From NCBI RefSeq assembly GCF_016722925.1, contig NZ_JAEQNC010000010.1:124001-188000 (forward strand): DNA of 64,000 nt. Direction: 5' to 3'. This document shows, one piece after another, positions 55,669 to 63,999 of the stretch. Position 1 is the first letter of the stretch. The number at the start of each line of letters is the position of its first letter. This DNA comes from Phytoamicus setariae. GTDB taxonomy: Bacteria > Pseudomonadota > Alphaproteobacteria > Rhizobiales > Rhizobiaceae. The notes under the pieces were generated by a model. It did no database searches. It was not told where the DNA came from and worked only from the letters and a program-made list of their open reading frames with translations. A program made the translations under genes and the position numbers.

Positions 55669-55761
55669 GTGCATTCCTCCCTGTGGGTTACAGCAACGAA
55701 GAACTTGATCCGACCGATGGCGCGTATGAGCCCTTGAGTTGCACGATCATCCGTGCCTTGG

Positions 55762-56064
55762 TCACCTGCGGCTTTTCAGATCACCAGCCCAGCCAATCCG
55801 GATCACGTTGGCTTCCCTCAACGCCCTTGCAATCTCGCCCACCAGGCGGTCGATCGAAGCCGTCCACTCAGCAATCCTGGCCTCGCGAACATCCAGCGGC
55901 AGCGCTTCGGCCGCCAGCAACGCCGACTCCGCCTCAGCAAGCTCCTCGCACATGTCATAAAAATCGCCGTCGCCGACTAAGAGCTGCTGGATGGTCCGGC
56001 GCTCGGCTGGGAACCGCCGCAACGCGGCGCCTTCGCCAGTTTTTCTCTGCTCTTCCTCTGACAT
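55762..56064 (-). CDS. Small conserved hypothetical protein
   Basis: The 100-residue, strongly acidic helical protein starts MSEEEQRKTGEGAALRRFPA and continues with ERRTIQQLLVGDGDFYDMCE and EELAEAESALLAAEALPLDV. The frame continues upstream to 56181 but that region is atypical. It resembles small alpha-helical proteins of unknown function in rhizobia; no partner is apparent. Confidence 0.55.
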   Translation of the reverse strand: MSEEEQRKTGEGAALRRFPAERRTIQQLLVGDGDFYDMCEELAEAESALLAAEALPLDVREARIAEWTASIDRLVGEIARALREANVIRIGWAGDLKSRR

Positions 56065-56561
56065 CGCGCCGCTTCCGTTATCAGGTCGGCAGTTTTCGAA
56101 GAGCAGTGTACTTGGGATGACACAGATCCTGCGTAGTTTACGCAGGTAACACGGGGGTAGCGTCCATTGACGAACGCGCAAGCCTTCAATGGCGCTGCAA
56201 AGTCCGTTGTGACTTTTCCGCCCTCAGCAGCCATCCACCGCGGCAATAGTTGAGGTCACACCGCGAGATGCTATTTCCGATCTGACGTCGATATATGAGC
56301 GAGGGCGGTCGGTTTTTTGATCGAGCATGATGACTGCTTAGGGCCAAGAGCTGCCATGACCTCTCGGCTGCTCTGCGCCAGAAGTGGACGTTGTGCCTTG
56401 CCCAGAATCCCTTGTCCTCCTGGTCTTACTGTTAGGGCATATCAGAACGCTCCGGTTTCCTACGGACAGGGCAGACGCTGATTCCGATGATGTCGTCAAA
56501 TAGCGACCTGATATTCACGCACATTCGCTGAGCGCGGATCAAACAAGCCTCTTCTCTTTCG
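56065..56561. other. Intergenic region carrying repeat copy 2
   Basis: About 500 bases between the small hypothetical gene and the end of the haloperoxidase-like gene hold no credible gene. They contain copy 2 of the dispersed repeat and otherwise unremarkable sequence. Confidence 0.5.
56341..56383 (+). repeat. Dispersed short repeat, copy 2
   Basis: This copy begins GGGCCAAGAGCTGCCATGAC and ends GCGCCAGAA. The flanks ACTGCTTA before and GTGGACG after form an imperfect outer inverted repeat (compare GTCCGCTT before copy 3). Confidence 0.78.
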
Positions 56562-57913
56562 CTAGTCCGCCCCGTCTTCTTTTGCCCGCTCGATAAATTT
56601 CCCGGCAACCGCCTTGCCAAGTGCGGCACCGGCCCGATTGTCCATTTCATAGTGGATGCCGGCCCAGATGCGGGAATCGCCCGCCTCCTTGCCGACAGTG
56701 CGGATGAACTCCGCGTGGTCGGGGAACAGGTAGGCAAGCACCTCGGATCGGGCAGTGGACAATGTGGAGTGGTTCGACGGATAACTGGGATGGGCCGGCA
56801 CTGCGAACAGGGGAGTGATGCTCGGGTCAAGCATGTTGGGCCGCAGATACCAATAAGCGTATTTCCCATCGTTGCTTGCGATGAATGCGTCGTAGTAGGC
56901 GGCTGCGAGCATCGCATAAGTCCGTGCGGCGCGCGGCGCGTTCGAATCCGTCTTGTCCTCGAACATCCACCTGCTCGCATAGTCATACCAACTGGTATAC
57001 AGACCGGCCGGGCTTTGCCAGTAGAACGCTTTGTAATTGCTGGGGAATTTTCGATCAAACTGCTTGACCGCATCCGCGTCTGCCGTCACGGCCGCAGACT
57101 TGCAGTCAGGCGGAGCGGGTGGTCTGAATTCATCAGCGGCGTCAAGTAGGATCGGCTTCCAGTTTGGCATGGTTACATTGGCCGGTTTGTCTCCGACCCA
57201 TTTGCACGGCCCGGTCGGCACCGTGCCGGTCCAAACGGCATCGGAGCCGTCGACCTTTGCCCGCGCAATCACTCGCTCTGCTACGCGCCGCCCCAGTTCC
57301 AGGCCGGCGGAAGAGTCGCTTGGGAACTGGACACCGGCAAGGACACGTGACTGTGCGGCTTCTTCGGCCATCGCTTTGAACGACAAGGCCTCGTCCGGAA
57401 AAAAGTAGGCAAGAACAGTCGCGGCGGCTCCGGCCGCCGCCGCGTGTTCAGATGGATAAGAGGGACTGCGAGGCGTAGGCAGCACAGTCAGCAGTGTCGC
57501 ATCCATCTCGCCCGGGCGGGGGCGATTGTAGAAGTATTTTGACTCCCAAGCCGCGACGGTGGCGTCGTAGACCGCCATCGTCAAATAGGTGTAGATGCGA
57601 TGGGCATTGGGGATCGTCTGGTTTGCGAGGAGACGGTTGTTGACCACGTCAAGCCATCGATAGCCGGGCGAGCCGGCGTCCCAGAACGTGATCTTGACGG
57701 CGACCTGCGCATCTTTCTTTGCGACAAGTTCGCGGACCTGCTCCAACTCGGCTGCGGAATCATCCGGTGGGGGCAGGACTCGGAAGTCTTTGCCGAGCTG
57801 ATTACCCACGTCTTCCACGTTCCAGCATTTGGCTCTATCTGATCCGATTGGGCGAGAGCGAAGTTCCCTGACAAAAGGATTAGCGCGCAGGCCCTGCTAA
57901 AGCCTCTAAGCAT
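56562..57913 (-). pseudogene. Vanadium-haloperoxidase-like double PAP2 protein, frameshifted near its N-terminus
   Basis: The protein has two PAP2/vanadium-peroxidase modules: first NRPRPGEMDATLLTV, PSYPSEHAAAAGAAATVLAY and SRVLAGVQFPSDSSAG; second LRPNMLDPSITPLFAVPAHP, PSYPSNHSTLSTARSEVLAY and SRIWAGIHYEMDNRAG. The signal peptide (MLRGFSRACALILLSGNFAL...AQ) and first mature residues (TWKTWVISS) are in a different frame from the rest. One missing base near 57793-57795, in a GG(G) run on the coding strand, explains the break. The first module has Gln where the family has the His of its third motif. The main frame alone from 57818 would lack the signal. Confidence 0.78.
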
Positions 57914-58300
57914 GTCGAACTCCCATAGCTGTTTCCCGGCCCAAAGACGGAAGGTTTCCTGCTTTGACGGTCCCTCCATTGTTATATATTAGATTTATCT
58001 GATTTTATCACGACGCACTGCCAAGTGAAAGGATCAAAAATGAGAGCACGAAGCAGACAAACGCGTTAGCTGCGACGTCATATCTTTTGCCACACAAAAG
58101 CGATCACCCGCGTTCGAGAGTGACATGCTACCGGCGCGAACAACCATCCGAGGTCCGCTTCGGGCCAAGCGCTGCCATGACCTCACGGCTGTTCTGCGCC
58201 AAAAGCCGCCGTCCCACGTCCCGCGCTATTTATCAGCGGGTGATTTCCCTGGGCGAGGCGTGTAAATTGGCAACCTTCAAGACGAATGGAGGATATGCCG
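57914..58300. other. Intergenic region with repeat copy 3
   Basis: This divergent gap between the haloperoxidase-like gene and a plus-strand gene has an AT-rich block around 57983-58015, likely the minus-strand promoter, and repeat copy 3. No gene is visible. Confidence 0.5.
58162..58204 (+). repeat. Dispersed short repeat, copy 3
   Basis: The core starts GGGCCAAGCGCTGCCATGAC and ends GCGCCAAAA. It is preceded by AGGTCCGCTTC and followed by GCCGCCGTC, an imperfect terminal inverted repeat that is clearest in this copy and gives a unit of about 60 bases. Confidence 0.8.
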
Positions 58301-58639
58301 ATGCCCCGCTTTCTTGCCGTCTACACCATGAAGCCCGAGGACGTGGCGTCCTTTCGAAGCCTGCCCAAAGCCGAGCAGGATGCTATCGATGCCGCCGGCG
58401 TAAAAAAGTGGGCAGCGTGGGAAGAAAGAAATGCTTCGTCCATCCTTGATCGTGGTGGAATGGTTGGCAAGACGACACGCGTGACCAAGGAGGGCGTTGT
58501 CAATGCGGTGAATTCGTTCTGCGGCTACTTGGTGATCGAAGCGGAGAACGCAGATGCTGCTGCCCGATTGTTCGAAGACCACCCGCACATCACCGTTTTT
58601 CCGGGCGACGGGGTGGATGTAATGCCTTTTGTGACGTGA
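58301..58639 (+). CDS. Small conserved hypothetical protein (dimeric alpha/beta-barrel type)
   Basis: The 112-residue protein begins MPRFLAVYTMKPEDVASFRS and includes KKWAAWEERNASSILDRGGM and GYLVIEAENADAAARLFEDH, ending PGDGVDVMPFVT. The pattern, a short strand-helix-strand duplicated fold with a final DVMP-type strand, resembles YCII/DGPF-like small proteins. Three ATGs are available; this one has the best spacing from TGGAGGA. It lies alone; no function can be given. Confidence 0.7.
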   Translation: MPRFLAVYTMKPEDVASFRSLPKAEQDAIDAAGVKKWAAWEERNASSILDRGGMVGKTTRVTKEGVVNAVNSFCGYLVIEAENADAAARLFEDHPHITVFPGDGVDVMPFVT

Positions 58640-58829
58640 TCGCTTTGCACGGGCGTTCCGCCATCGGACACACTGCCAGGCGTGGCAGCGAGGTGGGGTC
58701 GGTGCCGGTTTCGGGGAGACGAAAGTAGTCTCCGTGTCACGCAAACCCTGGCTTCGGGATTTTGCGTTGTGGCACGGCTTTTCGCCAATCGCCACCAATT
58801 GGCTGCAACGCGCTCTGCAACTTTTTGAA

Positions 58830-59951
58830 TCAATATTTCTCGCCGAGATATCGAAACAATGTCTGTTTCCAGGCTTCGTCGCGGGTGATCTCGAGAATCG
58901 CCACGTCGAGCGACTTGCGGAAAGGCGCACCGCGCGGCATCGCGATGCCATAGCCCTGTGCGTCAAATAGGGGATCGAGCACCTGAATCGAGCGGGCAAA
59001 TTGTTGTCCAGCCATCCAGGTGAGCAAAGGCTTGTCATAGACAAATGCATCAATCTTGCCGGTGTCGAGTGCTTTCAGGCCGTCTTGCAGCGTCTTGAAG
59101 TCATTGTGCTTCAGACGCTCGCTGTCGAGAAAACCGATGGAGGCCGAACCCGCCACCGCACCCACGCGCACCATTGGCAAGTCGTCGGCGCTGTTGACCA
59201 GACCGCGCATCTGGCGGGTCGTCAACGCCGAGGTGACGCTCGCGGTGAACACCGCGATGGTGATGATCGACACCACCATCCAGACGATTGCAAGTATACG
59301 TCCCGGTAATGTCTTGGGACCTCGATAGCCCGTGCTTGCCTGCGTCATTGCCTCGGCAGACCACCAGATGCTGGCTCCGAGGCCGGTTGCCGCGCCCCCG
59401 CCGAAATCCTCGTTGTGCTTGCGCTCGAAGAGCCAGATCAGAAAACCAACCAGCAATGAAATGCCGATAAGCGCTGCAGCCGCCTGCAGGAAACCAAAGG
59501 ACACCATGGTTCGGCCGATCTCGCGCCAGAGCGAAATGCTATTGTTCGATACGGCGATACCAAGTCCGGTATTGTAAAACGGCTGGGTGAAATCGACCTT
59601 GCGTTCGCGCTCGGCGGTGATCGTGATCGCGGCAATTGAAAGGTCGTATCTGCCCCTTGCCGTCGCTGCTATCAGACTCTGCACGTCGGGTTCTTGTTCG
59701 AAGCGGAACTTGAGATGCAGCCTTTCAGCAATCCTGCGCCAGAGTTCGATGGATATGCCTGTCCATTCCCCGTCGCTATCCTTCATTGCAAAAGGCGGTG
59801 CTTCCTTTGTGCCGACGACGAGCTCCCGATGGGGAAAATCGGGCTCGACCGGTTGGACAACCCCGCTCGGCTCCTGCGCAGTCGCCCTCTGGCCGCACGG
59901 CATCAGCCAGACAACACCGACCGCCAGCAGGATAAGGATGCATCGGGACAC
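58830..59951 (-). CDS. Prokaryotic ionotropic-glutamate-receptor-like channel
   Basis: The 373-residue protein has an N-terminal signal (MSRCILILLAVGVVWLMPCG), an amino-acid-binding SBP_bac_3 lobe (LVVGTKEAPPFAMKDSDGEW; ISIELWRRIAERLHLKFRFE), then two helices with a pore loop inserted near residues 150-245 (GLGASIWWSAEAMTQASTGY, then RGPKTLPGRILAIVWMVVSI), and the returning second half of the binding lobe (SADDLPMVRVGAVAGSASIG). This is the GluR0 architecture: a ligand-gated channel. GluR0-type K+ channels carry TVGYG in the filter; here the aligned part reads ASTGYRGP, so ion selectivity is uncertain. Confidence 0.85.
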   Translation of the reverse strand: MSRCILILLAVGVVWLMPCGQRATAQEPSGVVQPVEPDFPHRELVVGTKEAPPFAMKDSDGEWTGISIELWRRIAERLHLKFRFEQEPDVQSLIAATARGRYDLSIAAITITAERERKVDFTQPFYNTGLGIAVSNNSISLWREIGRTMVSFGFLQAAAALIGISLLVGFLIWLFERKHNEDFGGGAATGLGASIWWSAEAMTQASTGYRGPKTLPGRILAIVWMVVSIITIAVFTASVTSALTTRQMRGLVNSADDLPMVRVGAVAGSASIGFLDSERLKHNDFKTLQDGLKALDTGKIDAFVYDKPLLTWMAGQQFARSIQVLDPLFDAQGYGIAMPRGAPFRKSLDVAILEITRDEAWKQTLFRYLGEKY

Positions 59952-60105
59952 TGCGCGCTCCTCGTTTTTTTACAAAAAATCTCGGGAGAGACTCGATGTC
60001 AAGTTATGATCATGCAGGTGATGATGACCGGTCATCAACAACGGCCAATTGCTTTTTCTATCAATCCGTTTGTTCGACTGGCATCTGTTCGCCAAATAGA
60101 TGCAA

Positions 60106-60570
60106 TCATGCACCCGCCTGATTGGGATCCGGATGTTCTGGAAGCGCAAACGCTTCCAGAAAGCTCTTTCCGCTGACGATCGTGTCACGCAACGAATATC
60201 GATTGAGGACATCGATGAATGCCTGATTGGCCTGGCGAAAGAAATCCTTCGCCCTGCAGATTGCTGTGACCCTGCAGCAATTGGTCGTCTTGTCAAAGCA
60301 TTCGACGATATGCATGTTCGGCTCCAGCTTGAGCACGATATCTCCAAGCCGCATGGAAGCAGGCTTGTCTGCCAGCCGGATACCGCCGCCCTTTCCCTTG
60401 GTGCTTTCGATGAAGCCGAGCTTTGACAGCCGGTGTGCCACTTTCACCAGGTGATTGCGGGAAATTCCGTAGTGATCGGCGATCTCGCGCACCGAACATT
60501 GCCGCTCGGGCTGGGCCGCCAGATACATCAGTATGCGCAGACCGTAGTCTGTAAAGGTCGTTAGCTGCAT
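60106..60570 (-). CDS. nsrR: NsrR, nitric oxide-sensing Rrf2 repressor
   Basis: The 154-residue protein starts MQLTTFTDYGLRILMYLAAQ, the classic NsrR N-terminus, has a helix-turn-helix around SVREIADHYGISRNHLVKVA and, near residue 91-109, the three cluster cysteines in ECFDKTTNCCRVTAICRAK (there are four Cys in the stretch). It binds an NO-sensitive Fe-S cluster and represses NO-detoxification genes. The upstream extension to 60633 is not used. A near-perfect NsrR operator lies 55 bases before it, and a broken hmp and a globin are divergent. Confidence 0.9.
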   Translation of the reverse strand: MQLTTFTDYGLRILMYLAAQPERQCSVREIADHYGISRNHLVKVAHRLSKLGFIESTKGKGGGIRLADKPASMRLGDIVLKLEPNMHIVECFDKTTNCCRVTAICRAKDFFRQANQAFIDVLNRYSLRDTIVSGKSFLEAFALPEHPDPNQAGA

Positions 60571-60624
60571 TCCCCGAATCTTCTTTTTGCCTCTTGCCAA
60601 AGCAGAGGACGGTGCATATTTTTT

Positions 60625-60647
60625 AATATGCATTCAACATGCATATT
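60625..60647. promoter_or_regulatory. NsrR operator
   Basis: AATATGCAT (60625-60633), five bases, ATGCATATT (60639-60647): a perfect nine-base inverted repeat matching the known NsrR box (AA-ATGCAT-N5-ATGCAT-TT pattern). It lies between nsrR and the hmp remnant/globin, so NsrR probably controls both directions. Confidence 0.88.
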
Positions 60648-60658
60648 ATGGAGTTGCA

Positions 60659-60753
60659 ATGCTGAGCCCGAGACGATCGCCATCGTGAAGTCCACCGCCC
60701 CCGTCCTCGCCGAACATGGCGAGCTTCTGACACGCCATTTCTACACGCGCATG
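60659..60753 (+). pseudogene. hmp: N-terminal remnant of flavohaemoglobin (hmp)
   Basis: The frame after the operator reads ETIAIVKSTAPVLAEHGELL followed by TRHFYTRM, the first residues of Hmp. The start (MLSP in the normal protein) is one base short near 60668-60670, so the ATG at 60659 is out of frame with it, and after TRM the homology ends abruptly in a stop at 60778. The globin and reductase parts are missing. Confidence 0.82.
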
Positions 60754-60801
60754 TTAATAAAGCAGTCACATTTCAACTAATCTTGTTCCATGAGGTCAGA
60801 T

Positions 60802-61197
60802 ATGTCAGCTGGGAGTGTTTTGGAGCAACTTGGTGGCGAGCAAGCCCTGAGAGAACTTGTCACTCGATTCTACGATTTGATCGAAACTGATCCTCGTGGC
60901 GCTAATATTCTTCGGTTGCATTTTCGTGGACATGGTCTGAACCATGTTCGCCAAGAGCAGTTCGATTTCCTGTCAGGGTTTCTGGGTGGGAGGCGCTACT
61001 ATCTTGAAAATCACGGAAATATGGACTGGAGATTGATGCATGCACATGTGCCGATCCGCGAGAAGGATGCCGAGGACTGGCTGGAACTGATGGATCAGGC
61101 CATAGTCGATGGTGGTCATTCCGGTCCGCATGTCGAAACGATGCGAGCGGCTTTCCGACGTATTGCGTATCTTCTCGTAAACGAACTTCCCGAATGA
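60802..61197 (+). CDS. Truncated haemoglobin
   Basis: The 131-residue protein shows the 2-over-2 globin fold: LEQLGGEQALRELVTRFYDL near residue 6 (helices A-B), then the GG.R.YLENHGNMDWRLMHAH region near 70 with the proximal histidine in MHAHVPIREKD, and a C-terminal helix. This matches group-2 (O-type) truncated haemoglobins, which can dioxygenate NO. It starts 49 bases past the hmp remnant and should be expressed from the same NsrR-controlled promoter, which would give it the lost Hmp's role in part. Confidence 0.82.
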   Translation: MSAGSVLEQLGGEQALRELVTRFYDLIETDPRGANILRLHFRGHGLNHVRQEQFDFLSGFLGGRRYYLENHGNMDWRLMHAHVPIREKDAEDWLELMDQAIVDGGHSGPHVETMRAAFRRIAYLLVNELPE

Positions 61198-61339
61198 GCC
61201 TTCCAGCAGACCACCGATCTCAGCTACGGATGGATTCGAACCGCGCGCTTCCTCCGCAAGTATGCTTATTCGTTATATATCTTGATGGGAAATCGCCGAC
61301 CAAAGGCGAACAAGTCGAGGGTTTTTGGGCCACGCTTTC

Positions 61340-63688
61340 CTACCCATAACGACGGCTGCCGTTTACATTTTTGCCGACGATTTCCCTGATGATCGTCAGG
61401 GTTTCGCGGGCCGCTTCTTTGGGCGACAGCGCCGTATCGGCGACGTTGCTGACGAGTTTCGTCATATCGTGGTCGATCTTTTTGTCCGTCCATTGCCTGC
61501 CCTTGGCGACGGTGATGTAGACCGAATAGGCGTGGTGCATGGTGCCGGGGCGCTCGCCGATGATGTGGAGTATGCCTCTGAGGCTGTTGGGGTCTGCATT
61601 TTCGAACAGCACCTCACCAATTCGATAACCGGCCCGCACGCGTCCGCCGCTGACCATGATGTTCTGATCGCCCATCGTAACGCCGGCGTCTGCGAGGAGT
61701 CGGCGCATCTCCTCCAGGAACGGAACGAGGTGTCCCTCATCCATGATGGCTTTTGCGTTCAGACCGTCTGAGATGACAATCTGGCCCTTCGGCAGGTCGC
61801 TTCCCCAGGCATCCCTGACTTTCTCAATTGCAGCGAGGGCTTCCGGGCTCAATGCTTCGCCTGTTGTCGGATGGGCTATGTAATCGTTGCGATCCTTAGA
61901 CAGAGTACGCACCGGCACGACATTGGGAACGGCGGCGATGAAATCAGGCGTGAGTTCGGCCCAAAGAGATTGCTTTGCGTCGTCGTACAGCCCCTTTACC
62001 TTCGTTGCGAGAGGTCGGTTGAGGTCCCAGATCTTTTCGCCGTGCCCTGTGGCGAGATCGACGCCTCTCGCTTCCACCTCGCGCATCTTCTGCCGGCCTT
62101 CCGCGTAGATCGCATCCCTGGACCTCGCGTCATGCTTCGCGAGGCGGTACTGAAAGTATACCCACAGGGGATCACCATAGTTTGCGGTATAGCTGCCGTC
62201 GTCACCGACAATGCCGATTTTCCTGTAGAAATTCCACATCGCGTCGTTGACCTTGAAGCCGAACTTGTCCCTCAACCGCACATGATCCTGGAACGACGTG
62301 GTGAGATAGCTCAACATGGGATCGTTCTTGGTCGGCAGTGCAATGAGATATGCGGGATTGGCCGGCATAATCTGTTCCTGGCACCAATCGAGATCGTCGA
62401 GGCTGACGGTCATGTGCAGGGTGGTGCAGACGTCCAGGCCGATCGTTAGCCCGTGAAGCTTGCCCATGACCAGGTCTTCAAGGCAGCATCTGACGAGTTG
62501 TTCACGGCTTTTGAACACCTCCGGCCCGATGAAGCCGGCAACATCGTTGACATGAAGCCAGGCCCCCTTTGGCTGCACCTTCGCAAGTTCGATTCCGACT
62601 GCCCTGCTGAAACCGTATTTTCGGGACTCGAGCACCATCATGTCGACGCCGTTGGCTGTCCCGTTGGTGAACTCGGAACCTTGCCCGGTTTCAAAGTAGA
62701 GGCCGTATCGTTCCCCGGCCTTCGCATGCGCATATTTGAGGATTTTTTCGTTCGTAATATCGAAAATCTTGTTGCAGTCATCAGTTCCGGCGAGGCTTTG
62801 GAACATCGTGGAAACTGTGCCCGGGAAATTCTCGTTCACCTCGGTCTGGACATCGATGTGGGCAAGTACGCACCAGGGGATCACGTCGCCAAGCTCGAAC
62901 GTATCGACGATGTCCTTCAGCGCACGTTCAACCTCCACGACGCTGGCCACAGTGCTGTCAACCGGATTGGTGCCGATGACGATATCGCCGGTCGCGAAGG
63001 AGAACGCATCGAACACCTGCCAAGCGACGTCGTCGGGATGGTCCGTCGGAGAATTCGGCTGGATCCGCGCGCCCATATATCCCTTGGCCCCCATCTGGGT
63101 GCCCGGCATCACATTGAAAAGTTTTTGACTGAGCAGGGTCAGTTCCTCGTTGCTCATCAGTTTCGGGACACAGCCGATCGTATCGCTGGTGAGGCCGTTC
63201 ATCACGGCCTTGATATTTTCCTCCGGTTCGGCCAGCAGGAATTCCTTCAGTCTTCCCATCGTCCAGTCTTTGACCTTTTCGTACTGGGCATGGTCCGTTG
63301 TCTGCCAGATCAGCCTTTGCAAGTCGTCCTCAAACAGGGGGCGCTCGTAGAGGTCCTTGATCTTCGTGTTGGCCAGAAGAGCGCGGGCATTGCGCCGCGT
63401 CGTCTCGTCTCCAGCAACCACGCCGATGGCTTGATCTCCCTCCTTGAAATCATTGGCAGCGCCAATCACCTGCTGGTAGGCGCTCTGATCAAGCTTGCCT
63501 TTGATCCTGCTGATATAGGCAAAAACATCCTCGCCCGGATTCACCTCCTCGATCGCAAATTTCCCTCCATCGGGAGCTGCCCTCCCATGGCTAGAACTTG
63601 CGACGGTGGCGGCAGCCGTGCCAGCCAAGACCAGGAGGTCCCTTCGGGATATCCCATGATGCAAATCGGAGAATAAGCCCTTGGTCAT
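61340..63688 (-). CDS. Exported EutB-EutC fusion, ethanolamine ammonia-lyase
   Basis: The 782-residue protein begins MTKGLFSDLHHGISRRDLLV; the SRRDLL twin-arginine motif and the following hydrophobic stretch (VLAGTAAATVASSSHG) are a Tat signal. Residues 40-500 are the EutB large subunit (LYFETGQGSEFTNGTANGVD; AGFIGPEVFKSREQLVRCCL; HGLTIGLDVCTTLH). Residues 530-782 are the EutC small subunit (QIVISDGLNAKAIMDEGHLV; VSGGRVRAGYRIGEVLFENA; IGERPGTMHHAYSVYI). The enzyme normally needs adenosylcobalamin in the cytoplasm. Both halves are complete and joined in one frame. No eut operon, EutR or ethanolamine permease is adjacent. The upstream extension to 63772 is rejected; GGAGGGAAGGAA precedes 63688. 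Confidence 0.85.
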   Translation of the reverse strand: MTKGLFSDLHHGISRRDLLVLAGTAAATVASSSHGRAAPDGGKFAIEEVNPGEDVFAYISRIKGKLDQSAYQQVIGAANDFKEGDQAIGVVAGDETTRRNARALLANTKIKDLYERPLFEDDLQRLIWQTTDHAQYEKVKDWTMGRLKEFLLAEPEENIKAVMNGLTSDTIGCVPKLMSNEELTLLSQKLFNVMPGTQMGAKGYMGARIQPNSPTDHPDDVAWQVFDAFSFATGDIVIGTNPVDSTVASVVEVERALKDIVDTFELGDVIPWCVLAHIDVQTEVNENFPGTVSTMFQSLAGTDDCNKIFDITNEKILKYAHAKAGERYGLYFETGQGSEFTNGTANGVDMMVLESRKYGFSRAVGIELAKVQPKGAWLHVNDVAGFIGPEVFKSREQLVRCCLEDLVMGKLHGLTIGLDVCTTLHMTVSLDDLDWCQEQIMPANPAYLIALPTKNDPMLSYLTTSFQDHVRLRDKFGFKVNDAMWNFYRKIGIVGDDGSYTANYGDPLWVYFQYRLAKHDARSRDAIYAEGRQKMREVEARGVDLATGHGEKIWDLNRPLATKVKGLYDDAKQSLWAELTPDFIAAVPNVVPVRTLSKDRNDYIAHPTTGEALSPEALAAIEKVRDAWGSDLPKGQIVISDGLNAKAIMDEGHLVPFLEEMRRLLADAGVTMGDQNIMVSGGRVRAGYRIGEVLFENADPNSLRGILHIIGERPGTMHHAYSVYITVAKGRQWTDKKIDHDMTKLVSNVADTALSPKEAARETLTIIREIVGKNVNGSRRYG

Positions 63689-63867
63689 GGACGTTCCTTC
63701 CCTCCACGAATACGAATTCGGCGAGCGACATGCCGATGAGGCGACGCTCGCGCCCACAGTGGACAAGCCCATGGGGCTTGGTGCAGCGCAGACGGATAGC
63801 GGCGCCGAGCATTTGGAGCCGCACGAAATTCCCGATCCATCCCGTCCGGATCAGCGGTTTTCGTGGA

Positions 63868-63999
63868 CTATTGGAGCTTCACCACGACACGACCGTCGAT
63901 CTTAAAACGTTTTACCGACCTGCCGGCTTTTGCGACGTAGCCGACACCTTCATGGCCGGGAATAAAGGGGGGAGTGGGTTTTACAGGCCAGTCGCCCCG
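63868..63999 (-). pseudogene. Alcohol dehydrogenase remnant, internally deleted, cut by window end
   Basis: The minus-strand frame reads GDWPVKPTPPFIPGHEGVGY then VAKAGRSVKRFKIDGRVVVK and stops. The first part is the N-terminal catalytic domain of a zinc alcohol dehydrogenase (the PGHEGVG zinc-side motif); the last part resembles the family's C-terminus. The ~230 residues between them are missing, so the gene is internally deleted. Its start lies beyond the window edge. Confidence 0.7.

Noticed and set aside
57581-57979. 132-codon minus-strand frame as a separate secreted protein
   Set aside because: Its first ~50 codons are the signal and N-terminus of the haloperoxidase-like protein; the rest is out of frame because of the one-base deletion.
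62453-63676. 407-codon plus-strand frame opposite the EutBC fusion
   Set aside because: It is an antisense shadow; the minus strand carries complete EutB and EutC motifs.
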